From Enterococcus ureasiticus (GTDB lineage: Bacteria > Bacillota > Bacilli > Lactobacillales > Enterococcaceae), in contig NZ_MIJZ01000001.1 of NCBI RefSeq assembly GCF_001730285.1, positions 992,001 through 1,056,000 on the forward strand: 64,000 bases of DNA, in the 5' to 3' direction. Both the position numbers and the translations under genes were made by a program. The notes beneath the pieces were generated by a model. That model did no database searches. It was not told where the DNA came from and was given only the letters and a program-made list of their open reading frames with translations. Within the stretch, counting starts at the first letter, position 1; every line of letters starts with the position of its first letter. Below, one piece after another: positions 32,901-42,009 of this stretch.

Positions 32901-34541
32901 TTGACTACTTTAGAAGATTTATTAAAAATACCAAGATTTTCCGATCTAAAATTATTAACGAATCCTACAAAAGCCAACACAATTGTTGAAAGTATCGAAA
33001 TTTCTGAAACACCTGATGTGGCCAATTTTATCCCAAAAAAGATTTTTCTTTTAACAACTGCGATGGTTTATAAAGATAATCAAAAAGAACTGATCACTTT
33101 GATCGATTCTCTAAAAGAACAAGAAGCCGCTGGAATCGGTATAAAAGTCGGACGTTTCATCGAAACCATTGATCCAGAGGTCGTCGCTTATGCCAATAAA
33201 ATCGACTTTCCTGTTGTTCAAGTGTCTAGCACTCAACCTTTGGGTGCTGTATTGCACCAACTATTAAATTATTTATGGGATACTAAAACAGAACAATTAA
33301 GCTACGCCTTAGATATTCAAAAGCGCTTCTCTGATTTACTGATTCATGATGTGAGTATCGCACGATTTATCGCTGACTTTGGTAAAATGATCAATACTCC
33401 TGTGATTTTATTAAGTCCTTATCGTAAAGTAATCGCCCATTCAAAACACTTTACTCAGACTTCAAAACCGGCTGAGTATTATGTTGAACAACTTATTAAT
33501 AAATACGATAATTGGAATGAAGATAGTCATGCCTCATTTATGATCAATGATCTAAATCAAGAGCCATTGCAGATTGCAGGTTTTTCAGTTACTGTGAATA
33601 GCTATTTCCCACATTATTTATTGATTTTAAATCCCCAGCAAGTTCCTTATCCGATGTCTGAGTTTGCAGTTGAACAGGCCTGTTTAGTTTTGTCATTTAT
33701 GTTGTATAAAAATCAAAAAGTTCAGGAATCTCTAGACTTTCTTAAAAGTGATTTTTTAGGTCAATTAGTAGAGTATCAGCAAACACCCCATCAATCTAAA
33801 CGAGATTGGCTGGATCTAGGCGCAAATTACGGCTTAAAGAAAAGTACACAGTATCAAGTCATCTACGCCGTTTGCAGTCAAACAACAACAACAGCAACGA
33901 AAATTAAATATCAACAAGAAGAAAGTGATGTGGCTTTTCAATGGCTATTAGAAACTTTGCCACCTAGAATCAAGCATATCAGTATTTTTAAAGTAAAAAA
34001 CACAAACCACTTGGCCATTTTGATTCAAAGCAGAGTAGAAGACTTAGAAAGAATTTTAAGTGAATTATCTTTGGAATTATCTGAAAAACTTCCTATCACG
34101 TTGACTTTTGCTTTGGGAAATTTATATGAAACGATTGAACAAATCGCAAACTCCTTCATTGAAGCAAAAACAGCCTACGAAGAAATGTTAACAATGACTA
34201 ACAATGTGCTTACTCATCACTATCATCCTAAAGGAATGAAAAGTTTATTCGAAAAAATGAGTCTGGAAGATATTCATTATTTCTGTGAATCGACGCTAAA
34301 AGAACTTGCCTATCCTGTTGAAGATTCATTTATTGAACTTCGTAAGACATTACAATGTTATTTAAGTTTTCAATGTGAAATTTCAAAAACAGCCAAAGAA
34401 ATGTACTTACATCGTAATACGATTAAATACAGAATCGATCACTGTGCTAAGTTACTTGGAAAAAGTATTCAAGATCCAACTAATAGTTTGAATTTACGTT
34501 TAGCCTTAGAGTTATCAGAACGATCAAATCAGCATCAATAA
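32901..34541 (+). CDS. pucR: PucR family transcriptional regulator
   Basis: A 546-residue regulator with the N-terminal PucR domain (about 1-125, starting TTLEDLLKIPRFSDLKLL), a middle GGDEF-like sensor region (about 290-410) and a C-terminal helix-turn-helix (CEISKTAKEMYLHRNTIKYR, about 490-510). PucR of Bacillus subtilis controls purine and allantoin catabolism, and this is the only regulator inside the island, so it is the likely reader of allantoin or a product of it. Start is TTG, fixed by AGGAGG 7 bp upstream. Confidence 0.9.
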   Translation: MTTLEDLLKIPRFSDLKLLTNPTKANTIVESIEISETPDVANFIPKKIFLLTTAMVYKDNQKELITLIDSLKEQEAAGIGIKVGRFIETIDPEVVAYANKIDFPVVQVSSTQPLGAVLHQLLNYLWDTKTEQLSYALDIQKRFSDLLIHDVSIARFIADFGKMINTPVILLSPYRKVIAHSKHFTQTSKPAEYYVEQLINKYDNWNEDSHASFMINDLNQEPLQIAGFSVTVNSYFPHYLLILNPQQVPYPMSEFAVEQACLVLSFMLYKNQKVQESLDFLKSDFLGQLVEYQQTPHQSKRDWLDLGANYGLKKSTQYQVIYAVCSQTTTTATKIKYQQEESDVAFQWLLETLPPRIKHISIFKVKNTNHLAILIQSRVEDLERILSELSLELSEKLPITLTFALGNLYETIEQIANSFIEAKTAYEEMLTMTNNVLTHHYHPKGMKSLFEKMSLEDIHYFCESTLKELAYPVEDSFIELRKTLQCYLSFQCEISKTAKEMYLHRNTIKYRIDHCAKLLGKSIQDPTNSLNLRLALELSERSNQHQ

Positions 34542-34552
34542 ATAAAATAGAA

Positions 34553-34593
34553 GTTGGAAGAAACACGGACCGTTTCTCTCAACTTCTATTTTT
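34553..34593. terminator. Bidirectional terminator between pucR and arcC
   Basis: AAAATAGAAGTTG and CAACTTCTATTTTT form a 12-13 bp stem with a second GAAAC/GTTTC stem inside. Serves the convergent regulator and carbamate kinase genes. Confidence 0.85.
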
Positions 34594-34598
34594 AATGT

Positions 34599-35537
34599 TT
34601 ATCCTGTGATTCTTGTCCCTGCTCTACCTAGTAAAGCTTGATCAGCTTCTTCTAAAGAACAAATGATCGCTGTTTTTCCTTGTGCCGCAAACCCAATAGC
34701 CGCTTCCATTTTTGGTCCCATGCTACCATCAGCAAAATGACCTTCGTCCATATATTGTTGTGCTTGTTTTACAGAAATTGTTTCTAATTTTTCTTGATTT
34801 TCTTTACCGTAGTTGATATAAACATTACTTACATCTGTCAACATCATGAAGACATTTGCATCAATTTGTTCCGCTAATTTTTTACCTGTGCGGTCTTTAT
34901 CGATAACTGCTTCGATTCCTTTTAACAGACCATTTTGATCACGAACGACGGGGATTCCGCCACCTCCGCCTGCAATAACGATCGTATTACGGTTTAATAA
35001 ATTAACGATCGCATCTACACCGTGGATCGCTTTTGGTTGTGGAGAAGGGACAACGCGGCGGTAACCACGACCAGCATCTTCCATCATCACCCAATTCTTT
35101 TCTTGCTCCATTTGCTTCGCTTCTTCTTCTGTATAAAAAATTCCGATTGGTTTGTTTGGATTGTTGAACGCTTCATCTTCAGCTGAAACTTCGGTTTGAG
35201 TTAATAACGTAATAACGTTACTCGTCAAGCCTTTTGTCTCCAATGAATTTTTCAAGCTTTGTTCTAACATGTACCCAATAAAACCTTGTGACTCCGCATT
35301 ACATACATCTAAAGGAAACGGTGGAACCACATCTTTTGCTTCTTCATTTTGTCTTAGAATATTGCCTACTTGCGGACCATTCCCGTGAGTTAAAACGATT
35401 TCATAATCGATTTCTTCTATTTTTGCAACCAGTTCCGCGCTGACTTTAACATTATCTAACTGTACCTCAAGTGTTGCTTTTTGGTTTGGTTTTAAAATTG
35501 CATTGCCTCCCAATGCAATCACGACACGATTTGCCAT
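34599..35537 (-). CDS. arcC: Carbamate kinase (AllK/ArcC type)
   Basis: Makes ATP from carbamoyl phosphate and ADP, releasing ammonia and CO2. The 312-residue protein starts VVIALGGNAIL, with GNGPQVGN near residue 52, the AGGGGGIPVV glycine loop and AVIDKDRTGKKLAE typical of the family. Its position after the oxamate carbamoyltransferase genes makes it the energy-conserving last step of allantoin breakdown (E. coli AllK, formerly YbcF). Good AAGGAGG site. Confidence 0.95.
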   Translation of the reverse strand: MANRVVIALGGNAILKPNQKATLEVQLDNVKVSAELVAKIEEIDYEIVLTHGNGPQVGNILRQNEEAKDVVPPFPLDVCNAESQGFIGYMLEQSLKNSLETKGLTSNVITLLTQTEVSAEDEAFNNPNKPIGIFYTEEEAKQMEQEKNWVMMEDAGRGYRRVVPSPQPKAIHGVDAIVNLLNRNTIVIAGGGGGIPVVRDQNGLLKGIEAVIDKDRTGKKLAEQIDANVFMMLTDVSNVYINYGKENQEKLETISVKQAQQYMDEGHFADGSMGPKMEAAIGFAAQGKTAIICSLEEADQALLGRAGTRITG

Positions 35538-35549
35538 AAAAATCCTCCT

Positions 35550-36407
35550 TCATTTAGTACCTAGTGATTTGATTGTAGTTAATAAGCCTGCCAGTAAATC
35601 AACACCAGATGTGTGTCCTACCGAAATGACGCCATTAACTATTTTTTTAATTTTTTCTTCACTGCTGTTTGTCGTCAATGCTTCGATTAATTTAAGAACA
35701 GGTTCACTAAAACGCCCTGATAGTGCGCATAACAAATAATGCTTGCTGATATCTGTTGTCACAGACCGCTCTGCTAACAGTTCAGTAAGTAGTAAATTTG
35801 TTAAGATCGAACTTTCTTTATCCAATAGAAACCTTGCAGCCAGATGTCCAACAATCATGTCATCTCCTGACGGTGTTAATCCCATACCTCGACCTAAAAG
35901 AAAATTCAAACCTGATTTTTGTTGTGACTGATCTTCAGAACAAAGCGAAATAATCGCTTCTTTAAAAGGATTCATCCCTTCCAAAAACTGAGCTAAAGAA
36001 TGCTGACTCCCTGTTTTTTTTGCGAGTGAGTCTGAATATGAAAATAATTTTTTTTGACTTATTTCCATTAAGTTTCTCGTTGCTGTACCTACTAACGACG
36101 AATACGGTTTCCCATGTATCAGTAATAGATGGTTTCTAGAAAAATGCAAACACTTTTGTTCCCATTTAATTTGTTCTCCAATTTCGATTGATGATAACAC
36201 TTGTGAAAAATCATTGGCTTGTAAGTAAATACCATTCGGCATAAAAGGGTAGTTAGTGGTCGTCACGACCACTAACTGTTGTTTCCTCTCATCTTGAATA
36301 TTAAAACTATTCTTATATTTGCTATGGACCTGCCATTTTTGTTCTTCAAAGTGATCTGCTAAAAGAAACTGATCAATAAAACAAGCATTAACAAACAATA
36401 TCTTCAC
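35550..36407 (-). CDS. allH: DUF2877 protein, oxamate carbamoyltransferase subunit AllH
   Basis: A 285-residue protein of the DUF2877 family (E. coli YlbF, now AllH). The signature GRGMGLTPSGDDMIVGHLAA lies at about residues 180-200. With AllF and AllG it is reported to transfer the carbamoyl group of oxalurate to phosphate, giving oxamate and carbamoyl phosphate. The start is either GTG 36407 or TTG 36398, and the AAGGTG site fits the latter better. Only a few bases separate it from the DUF1116 gene. Confidence 0.87.
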   Translation of the reverse strand: MKILFVNACFIDQFLLADHFEEQKWQVHSKYKNSFNIQDERKQQLVVVTTTNYPFMPNGIYLQANDFSQVLSSIEIGEQIKWEQKCLHFSRNHLLLIHGKPYSSLVGTATRNLMEISQKKLFSYSDSLAKKTGSQHSLAQFLEGMNPFKEAIISLCSEDQSQQKSGLNFLLGRGMGLTPSGDDMIVGHLAARFLLDKESSILTNLLLTELLAERSVTTDISKHYLLCALSGRFSEPVLKLIEALTTNSSEEKIKKIVNGVISVGHTSGVDLLAGLLTTIKSLGTK

Positions 36408-36410
36408 CTT

Positions 36411-37679
36411 TTATTCTGTAAAACCTAATTTTTTTGCATAGGCCAAAACTGCTTTTTCAAAGCAATCGATCGGTGGCGTTACTGTACCTGCTCCGATTTG
36501 ACCTAAACCTGCTTTTTTATTTGCGATCCCTGTATTGATCACAGGAAGGATTCCTGTTTCTACAACTTTTCTCGCATCGATTCCTAAACAAATTCCTTTA
36601 AAGTCCCAAGTTGGAACTGGGAAATTAGGATTCGTGTCAATACAAATTTCTGTCATTTCATTACTTGTATTCAACGCATCATAGAAACCACCTGAACCAA
36701 CGAAACGAGTTACAGCTGGCGCTGCGATCATTGCCATACCGCCAACGCCAAATGTTTCAGTGATTGCACTATCACCCATATCTGGTGCAGCATCGGCTTC
36801 ACTAAAGCCTGAGAAGTATAATCCTTGAGGTGTATTAACAGGACCTGTGAACCACTCATCACCCATTCCTGCAATACGAATACCGAACTCATAACCATTT
36901 CTACACATTGCAGTTACGATCGTTCCTTCTTGAATTTGTCTTGCGCCATCCATTACAGCTTTCGCTGAAGCCATCATGATATTTAAGAAGAATTGATCTG
37001 TATCCGCTAAGAATTGAACAACTTCTTCACGTTTCGTTTGGTCGATTTCAGTTAAACCAACAATAATTGGTGCCATTTCTTTTAAGAAAGCAAGTGATGC
37101 AGCAATATTACGCTGGTGGAATTCGTCTCCCATTGCAATTGCTTTAGCAACTAATACATTGATATTTAAACCGTCTTCTTTCGTTTTCAAGGCAGCGCTT
37201 AAAACAGGTGCTAAAGTATCTCTCATCCATCTTAAACGATTGATTACTTCATCTGAATAAGCACCAAAACGTAATACTGCACCAATTCCTTCATTCATCG
37301 TACAGAAAGCACGATTACCATCTGTTTTGTTTTCAACAACTAAAACGGCCATATTCGCTGATGTGATTCCACCCATTGGTCCAACTGCATTCACATGGTG
37401 ACATGGAATTAGTTTTACTTCGCCAGATTCTAGCATTTTTCTTGCTTCTTCTTCAGTTTCGCACCATTCTTCAAATAATGCAGCACCGACACAAGCCCCT
37501 TGGATCGGATCAACCATTTTATCATAAGTGATTGGAGGTCCTGCATGTAATAGGACTTTTCCATCATTTAATTCTTCAATTACTGTTTTTGCTGGGACTA
37601 CATCTAATAAGAAAGGAGAACCAGCAACGATTTTTGCTGCTACCGCTTGGTTTGCTTCATCGATTGTTTTATATGACAT
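36411..37679 (-). CDS. allG: DUF1116 protein, oxamate carbamoyltransferase subunit AllG
   Basis: A 422-residue DUF1116 protein (E. coli YlbE, now AllG). It starts with KTIDEANQAVAAKIVAGSP and has conserved blocks GPPITYDKMVDPIQGACVGA and HHVNAVGPMGGITSANMAV. Found in this order with FdrA and DUF2877 genes in allantoin clusters, which supports a role in the same complex. GGAGG lies 8 bp before the ATG. Preceded by palindromic repeat copy C. Confidence 0.9.
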   Translation of the reverse strand: MSYKTIDEANQAVAAKIVAGSPFLLDVVPAKTVIEELNDGKVLLHAGPPITYDKMVDPIQGACVGAALFEEWCETEEEARKMLESGEVKLIPCHHVNAVGPMGGITSANMAVLVVENKTDGNRAFCTMNEGIGAVLRFGAYSDEVINRLRWMRDTLAPVLSAALKTKEDGLNINVLVAKAIAMGDEFHQRNIAASLAFLKEMAPIIVGLTEIDQTKREEVVQFLADTDQFFLNIMMASAKAVMDGARQIQEGTIVTAMCRNGYEFGIRIAGMGDEWFTGPVNTPQGLYFSGFSEADAAPDMGDSAITETFGVGGMAMIAAPAVTRFVGSGGFYDALNTSNEMTEICIDTNPNFPVPTWDFKGICLGIDARKVVETGILPVINTGIANKKAGLGQIGAGTVTPPIDCFEKAVLAYAKKLGFTE

Positions 37680-37693
37680 TTTGATTTTCCTCC

Positions 37694-37813
37694 GTTAAAA
37701 GCTGAATGAGCTGGATCAGCTCCGACTGAAAAATAGGAAAAATAGAATGTGGTGCTTTTTACCACAATCTATTTTTATCTATTTTCTGAGGAGCTAGCTC
37801 AGTAAGCTGGATA
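37694..37813 (-). repeat. Palindromic intergenic repeat, copy C (allG upstream)
   Basis: The best-formed copy. Read on the plus strand, GTTAAAAGCTGAATGAGCTG, GATCAGCTCCGACTGAAAAA and TAGGAAAAATAGAATGTGGT pair with ACCACAATCTATTTTTATCT, ATTTTCTGAGGAGCTAGCTC and AGTAAGCT, forming an imperfect stem of about 50 bp with a 6-7 base loop. It fills the whole fdrA-DUF1116 spacer. Confidence 0.75.
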
Positions 37814-37815
37814 AT

Positions 37816-39573
37816 TTATTTAGCTAATGCTACTTTATTTAAGAACTGTAATGCTTTTTGCAATGTGATATTTCCGCCTGCAACTGGTTGCCAATCATAT
37901 TGAACCACTTTACCACCATGATTGATGATTGCTTCTGAGAAACTACGTAAGCCAACATTGATAAATCCTTGATTTGTCAATAATGCTAACATTGCTTCCG
38001 TTGGTTCAATCGCAACTGGGGTCACTGCCGGTGCAGCTTCGATTGCTTTATCAGTTTGAGTCAATGGATGATCTAAAATAGCCAAGGCTAAACGAACTGC
38101 TTGTGCGTTACTATCGCAAAGGATCACACCAGCCTCTTTCATGATTGCTTCTTGCTCATGAATATTTTGCGGATCTTCGTCTGTTCCTACAATCGTACCA
38201 ATCACAAATAACTCTCTACCATCAGCTGCCGCTTGGGCTTTGATTTCTTTGATTGTTGGTGCTAGTTCTTGCGCCATGTTGGCATGAGAACCATAACCTA
38301 ATACAACATCTAAAAGAATGATTGCTGTTTCAGGATCTTTGCCAGCTTCTTCTAACATTTCTTTGCGTTTTGTTGGATCGATCATTGGATGAGGTTTTCC
38401 TTGCGTGTAAACATCATCTCCTAAATCAATGATTTCATGTCCCTGGTTTTGTAAGATAAAGCCTTCTGGTGCATGTTCGTCACCTGTTAATGCTAAACCT
38501 TCTTTGATCAACATTGCGGCTTCATAAGCCAGAGTTCCGCCAGAGTATAAACCTTTAACATATTTTTGCTCCGGTTTGAAAGAATGAGCAGGAACTGTTA
38601 AGGTTTCTTTCACTGCTGTGACCGCTTCTTTATTTAATAATTGAACAGCCGTTTGAGCTGCTTCTTCTAATGTATACGCACGATAAAGATTTTCTTCATG
38701 AGATGTTGGTTTTTCACCTAGGAAAATCGTTACAGCAGGTTTTGAGATACTTCTTAAAAGATTTAAGACTTCATCACGAACTTCTGGTGCAGGTGGTTTA
38801 GAAATAACAACAACCACTTCTGTATTAGGGTCTTTCTCCAATGTCATGATGCTGTCTTTTAATGTAATTCCACCAATTTCAGCTTTTAAGTCACGTCCAC
38901 CAGTACCGATTGCATTCGTTACGCCGCCGCCTAATTTGTGGATAATCGTAGTGACTTCTTGAATACCTGTTCCAGAAGCACCAACAACACCGATTTTCCC
39001 TTTACGCACAGCATTTGTAAATGCTACAGGAATACCATTGATAATACCAGTACCACAGTCAGGACCCATTAAAAGAAGTCCTGCATCATGTGCTTTTTCT
39101 TTTAGACGTTTTTCATCTTCAATTGCGACATTATCACTAAAACAGAAGACATGTTTTCCTTCATCTAATGCTTTTTCAATTTCAAGTGCTGCATGTGTAC
39201 CAGGAATAGAGAAAACGACTACGCCAGCATCTTTACCGAGCTCAAATGCTTTATCCCAAGTTTTTACGACCTCTTCACCTGATGTGTCGCCGCCACCTTT
39301 TGTTTGTTCTTCTAAAAATACATCGATTTCTGTTAATACTTGCTCAATTAATGAGTCATCTTCAATATCTAATACGATGACCATATCGTTTGAAGAAGCT
39401 TTTTCTAGTTCATCTGTATATAAACCACCTGTTTTGAAAATATCTTTATTGGCAGGTGTTCCCATCATAACTGAAACATTATGAACGCCATCGATGGTAT
39501 TTAATTTGTTTGTTAATAACATCAATACGATAGAATCTTGATAGCTATTCGCTTTAATTATTGTATGCAGCAT
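37816..39573 (-). CDS. allF: FdrA protein, oxamate carbamoyltransferase subunit AllF
   Basis: A 585-residue FdrA homologue with succinyl-CoA-ligase-like folds: GPDCGTGIINGIPVAFTN near residues 170-190, GVVGASGTGIQEVT (about 195-208) and the GTGGRDLKAEIGG block. FdrA, long known only as a suppressor of dominant-negative ftsH in E. coli, is now assigned as AllF of oxamate carbamoyltransferase. GGAGG precedes the ATG by about 7 bp. First of the four genes fdrA, DUF1116, DUF2877, carbamate kinase. Confidence 0.9.
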   Translation of the reverse strand: MLHTIIKANSYQDSIVLMLLTNKLNTIDGVHNVSVMMGTPANKDIFKTGGLYTDELEKASSNDMVIVLDIEDDSLIEQVLTEIDVFLEEQTKGGGDTSGEEVVKTWDKAFELGKDAGVVVFSIPGTHAALEIEKALDEGKHVFCFSDNVAIEDEKRLKEKAHDAGLLLMGPDCGTGIINGIPVAFTNAVRKGKIGVVGASGTGIQEVTTIIHKLGGGVTNAIGTGGRDLKAEIGGITLKDSIMTLEKDPNTEVVVVISKPPAPEVRDEVLNLLRSISKPAVTIFLGEKPTSHEENLYRAYTLEEAAQTAVQLLNKEAVTAVKETLTVPAHSFKPEQKYVKGLYSGGTLAYEAAMLIKEGLALTGDEHAPEGFILQNQGHEIIDLGDDVYTQGKPHPMIDPTKRKEMLEEAGKDPETAIILLDVVLGYGSHANMAQELAPTIKEIKAQAAADGRELFVIGTIVGTDEDPQNIHEQEAIMKEAGVILCDSNAQAVRLALAILDHPLTQTDKAIEAAPAVTPVAIEPTEAMLALLTNQGFINVGLRSFSEAIINHGGKVVQYDWQPVAGGNITLQKALQFLNKVALAK

Positions 39574-39589
39574 TGAAATTCCTCCGTTT

Positions 39590-39773
39590 GTTTAAAAGTG
39601 TAGTGGGCTCGTTCAGCTCTGACAGAAAATAGGAAAATATGTTTGTGACACCTTTCGTCACAGGCAGATCTTATCTTTTTTCCGAAAATCTTCAATCCTT
39701 GGAGCTTCAGCTCTTAGTAATTGATGCGATCGAAGCAGAGCATAGTGCTAGCCCACGTAGCTAGATAATTTAT
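39590..39773 (-). repeat. Palindromic intergenic repeat, copy B (allF upstream)
   Basis: Plus-strand TTTAAAAGTGTAGTGGGCTC, GTTCAGCTCTGACAGAAAAT and AGGAAAATATG match copy A almost base for base. A central TGTGAC-N7-GTCACA hairpin and the far end GCTAGCCCACGTAGCTAGAT correspond to copy C. Longest copy, about 180 bp. Confidence 0.72.
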
Positions 39774-39784
39774 TTTACAGAATA

Positions 39785-40834
39785 TTATTCTGCAAACTTA
39801 TTTTTATGATCATAACGATCGTAATGAATATCATCACTTACTAAATATTCGTAGATATCATCCACGATTTCAATTCCATTTTCTTCATAATTTTTTTCAC
39901 GTGCACGTCCCCGTTCTCCAGGATAATTGACTTCTGTAAAACCAGGACTAGGGCTAATTTCTTTCAGCTCATCCAACATCGTTGAGATATTCTTTTTGAA
40001 CGTATCTAAACCAATGAAAAAATCTGGATTGATCACGATATGAAGCTGACCTAATTCACGACCTTTAGATAAATCATGATACATGGAAGAAACGTGTTTG
40101 CCAAATGGCACGCCTAGTAAAATACCAGATAAGATATCTACCATCATCATTAAGCCATAGCCTTTAGGTCCGGCAATCGGCAACAGCGCATTAACAGCTG
40201 TAGAATCCGTTGTAGGATTTCCCTGCGCATCTACCGCCCAAGTAGCTGGAATGGCTTCTTTTTTAGAGCGGGCATGAAGAATCTTGCCCCAGGCCTGAAC
40301 CGTTGTCGCCATATCGAACGTGATGACACGCTCGTCATTACTAGGTGCAGCAAAGGCAATTGGATTTGTTCCAAAGTAAGGTTCACTTCCTCCAAATGGT
40401 ACAACCATTGGGTCAGATTGGCAAACAGAAAGTGCTACCATATCTTGTTCTGCTGCTCTTTCTACATAATAAGCAAGCGCTCCGCTATGAGAGATATTGC
40501 GGACTCCAACAACAGCCACTCCATTTTTCTTTGCCATTTCAATAGCTAGATCCATTGCTTTTTCTGCTGCAACAAAACCAGAACCATTATCGCCTTCAAA
40601 CATACCACAGCTAGGTGCTGTTTGATTAAACGAAAAAGTAGGATTATTCGTTATTCCACCTTTTGCTATTCTTTCTGAATAATATTCTACACGCATCGCA
40701 CCATGAGAATGAATTCCTCGTGCATCTGCAAATGTCAAAACATCACTCACGATTCCTGCATGTTCTTCTGACAATCCAGCTTTTTGAATTTTGTCTTTGA
40801 TTAGTTGATGTAAATCCGCTTTTTTTACTCTCAT
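39785..40834 (-). CDS. allD: Ureidoglycolate dehydrogenase, paralogue 1
   Basis: Malate/lactate-dehydrogenase-type (LDH_2 family) NAD enzyme of 349 residues oxidising ureidoglycolate to oxalurate. The N-terminal ADARGIHSHGAMRVEYY holds the family His, and SDPMVVPFGGSEPYFGTNP and GPKGYGLMMMVDIL are conserved cofactor and active-site blocks. About two thirds identical by eye to the gene just upstream. Compared with it, loops near residues 170 and 320 differ most. It may have its own promoter in the 87-bp gap. Confidence 0.9.
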   Translation of the reverse strand: MRVKKADLHQLIKDKIQKAGLSEEHAGIVSDVLTFADARGIHSHGAMRVEYYSERIAKGGITNNPTFSFNQTAPSCGMFEGDNGSGFVAAEKAMDLAIEMAKKNGVAVVGVRNISHSGALAYYVERAAEQDMVALSVCQSDPMVVPFGGSEPYFGTNPIAFAAPSNDERVITFDMATTVQAWGKILHARSKKEAIPATWAVDAQGNPTTDSTAVNALLPIAGPKGYGLMMMVDILSGILLGVPFGKHVSSMYHDLSKGRELGQLHIVINPDFFIGLDTFKKNISTMLDELKEISPSPGFTEVNYPGERGRAREKNYEENGIEIVDDIYEYLVSDDIHYDRYDHKNKFAE

Positions 40835-40878
40835 TTTAAAACGCCTCCCTTTATTTAAGTGTTTGCTAAACCCACTTA

Positions 40879-40907
40879 CATATAATGAACAACCTTCAAT
40901 TTTTCAA
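40879..40907 (-). promoter_or_regulatory. Possible internal promoter between the two allD genes
   Basis: Minus-strand TTGAAA (40902-40907), 17 bp, TATATG (40879-40884). A small dyad TAAGTG/CACTTA follows at about 40856-40878. Confidence 0.45.
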
Positions 40908-40921
40908 CATTTAAGTTAGAT

Positions 40922-41989
40922 TTATTTCTTCTCACCAAAAGCATTTGTATTTTCATAGCGATCATAGTGAAGTGTATCGCTCTTTAAATAATCATAAATA
41001 TCTTCTACGATATCAATACCCTCTGCCATTGATTTTTCATAGTTGATTTGATTGATTTCACCAGGATAATAGACTTGCTCAAATCCATCTGCTGCCGGAA
41101 TCTCATGTAACTCTTCCACCATACCGTTCACTGATTCTTTGAACATCTCTAAGTCTGTGAAACGTTTTGGATCGATCAAAATGTACATTTGACCAACATT
41201 ACGTCCTTTGCTTATATCGTCATACATAGAAGAAACGTGTTTGCCAAATGGTAATCCTAAAAGCATGCCAGATAAGATGTCTACCATCATCATCAAGCCG
41301 TAGCCCTTTGGTCCAGCAATTGGTAATAGTCCATTGACCTTATGAGGATCAGTTGTTGGTTTGCCGTCTTTATCCACTGCCCAAGTATCTGGGATTTCTT
41401 TATTTTTAGAACGAGCATCCAAAACTTTTCCCCAAGCTTGAACCGTAGTTGCCATGTCAAAAACGACTGGCTCGTGGCCTTTTCTTGGTGCTGCAAAGGC
41501 AATTGGATTTGTACCAAAATAGTTTTCTTTTCCACCAAATGGTACAACCATCGGATCCGATTGACACATTGCAATTGCGATCAAATCATGCTGAGCTGCT
41601 TTTTTCACATAGTAAGATAGCGCTCCGCTATGGCTGATTTTGGAAATCCCGACTGCTGCAACACCCGATTTTTTTGCCATATCAATGGCATAGCCAAGTC
41701 CAACATCCGCAACAAATTGACCTGCACCATTTTTACCGTGAACGATGCCCGAACTTGGTCCAGTTTCTTCAAATTCGATTTCGGGATCAAGCGTCACGCC
41801 GCCTTTATCGATTTGTTCCGCATAATACTCTACTCTAACGGCTCCATGTGAGTGGATGCCGCATGCATCTGCAAATACCAAATGTGTCGCCACTTCATCT
41901 GCATGTTCTGGTTTTAAACCAGCAGTTGTCAATTTTTTTTCGATCAAATCATGCAATTCTTCTGGTTTCACTACAACAGTTTCATTCAT
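40922..41989 (-). CDS. allD: Ureidoglycolate dehydrogenase, paralogue 2
   Basis: 355-residue LDH_2-family protein with the same blocks as its neighbour: ADACGIHSHGAVRVEYY, QSDPMVVPFGGKENYFGTNP, GPKGYGLMMMVDILSG. Tandem duplication is evident. It lies 20 bp after allE, so it is the copy most tightly bound to the allCE genes and is the better candidate for the standard AllD. GGAAG site 7 bp before the ATG. Confidence 0.92.
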   Translation of the reverse strand: MNETVVVKPEELHDLIEKKLTTAGLKPEHADEVATHLVFADACGIHSHGAVRVEYYAEQIDKGGVTLDPEIEFEETGPSSGIVHGKNGAGQFVADVGLGYAIDMAKKSGVAAVGISKISHSGALSYYVKKAAQHDLIAIAMCQSDPMVVPFGGKENYFGTNPIAFAAPRKGHEPVVFDMATTVQAWGKVLDARSKNKEIPDTWAVDKDGKPTTDPHKVNGLLPIAGPKGYGLMMMVDILSGMLLGLPFGKHVSSMYDDISKGRNVGQMYILIDPKRFTDLEMFKESVNGMVEELHEIPAADGFEQVYYPGEINQINYEKSMAEGIDIVEDIYDYLKSDTLHYDRYENTNAFGEKK

Positions 41990-42009
41990 CCTTAAACTTC
42001 CTCTTCAAA

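Noticed and set aside
39038-39484. Open frame of 148 codons opposite fdrA
   Set aside because: Serine-rich shadow with no start signals; the opposite strand encodes a conserved FdrA.
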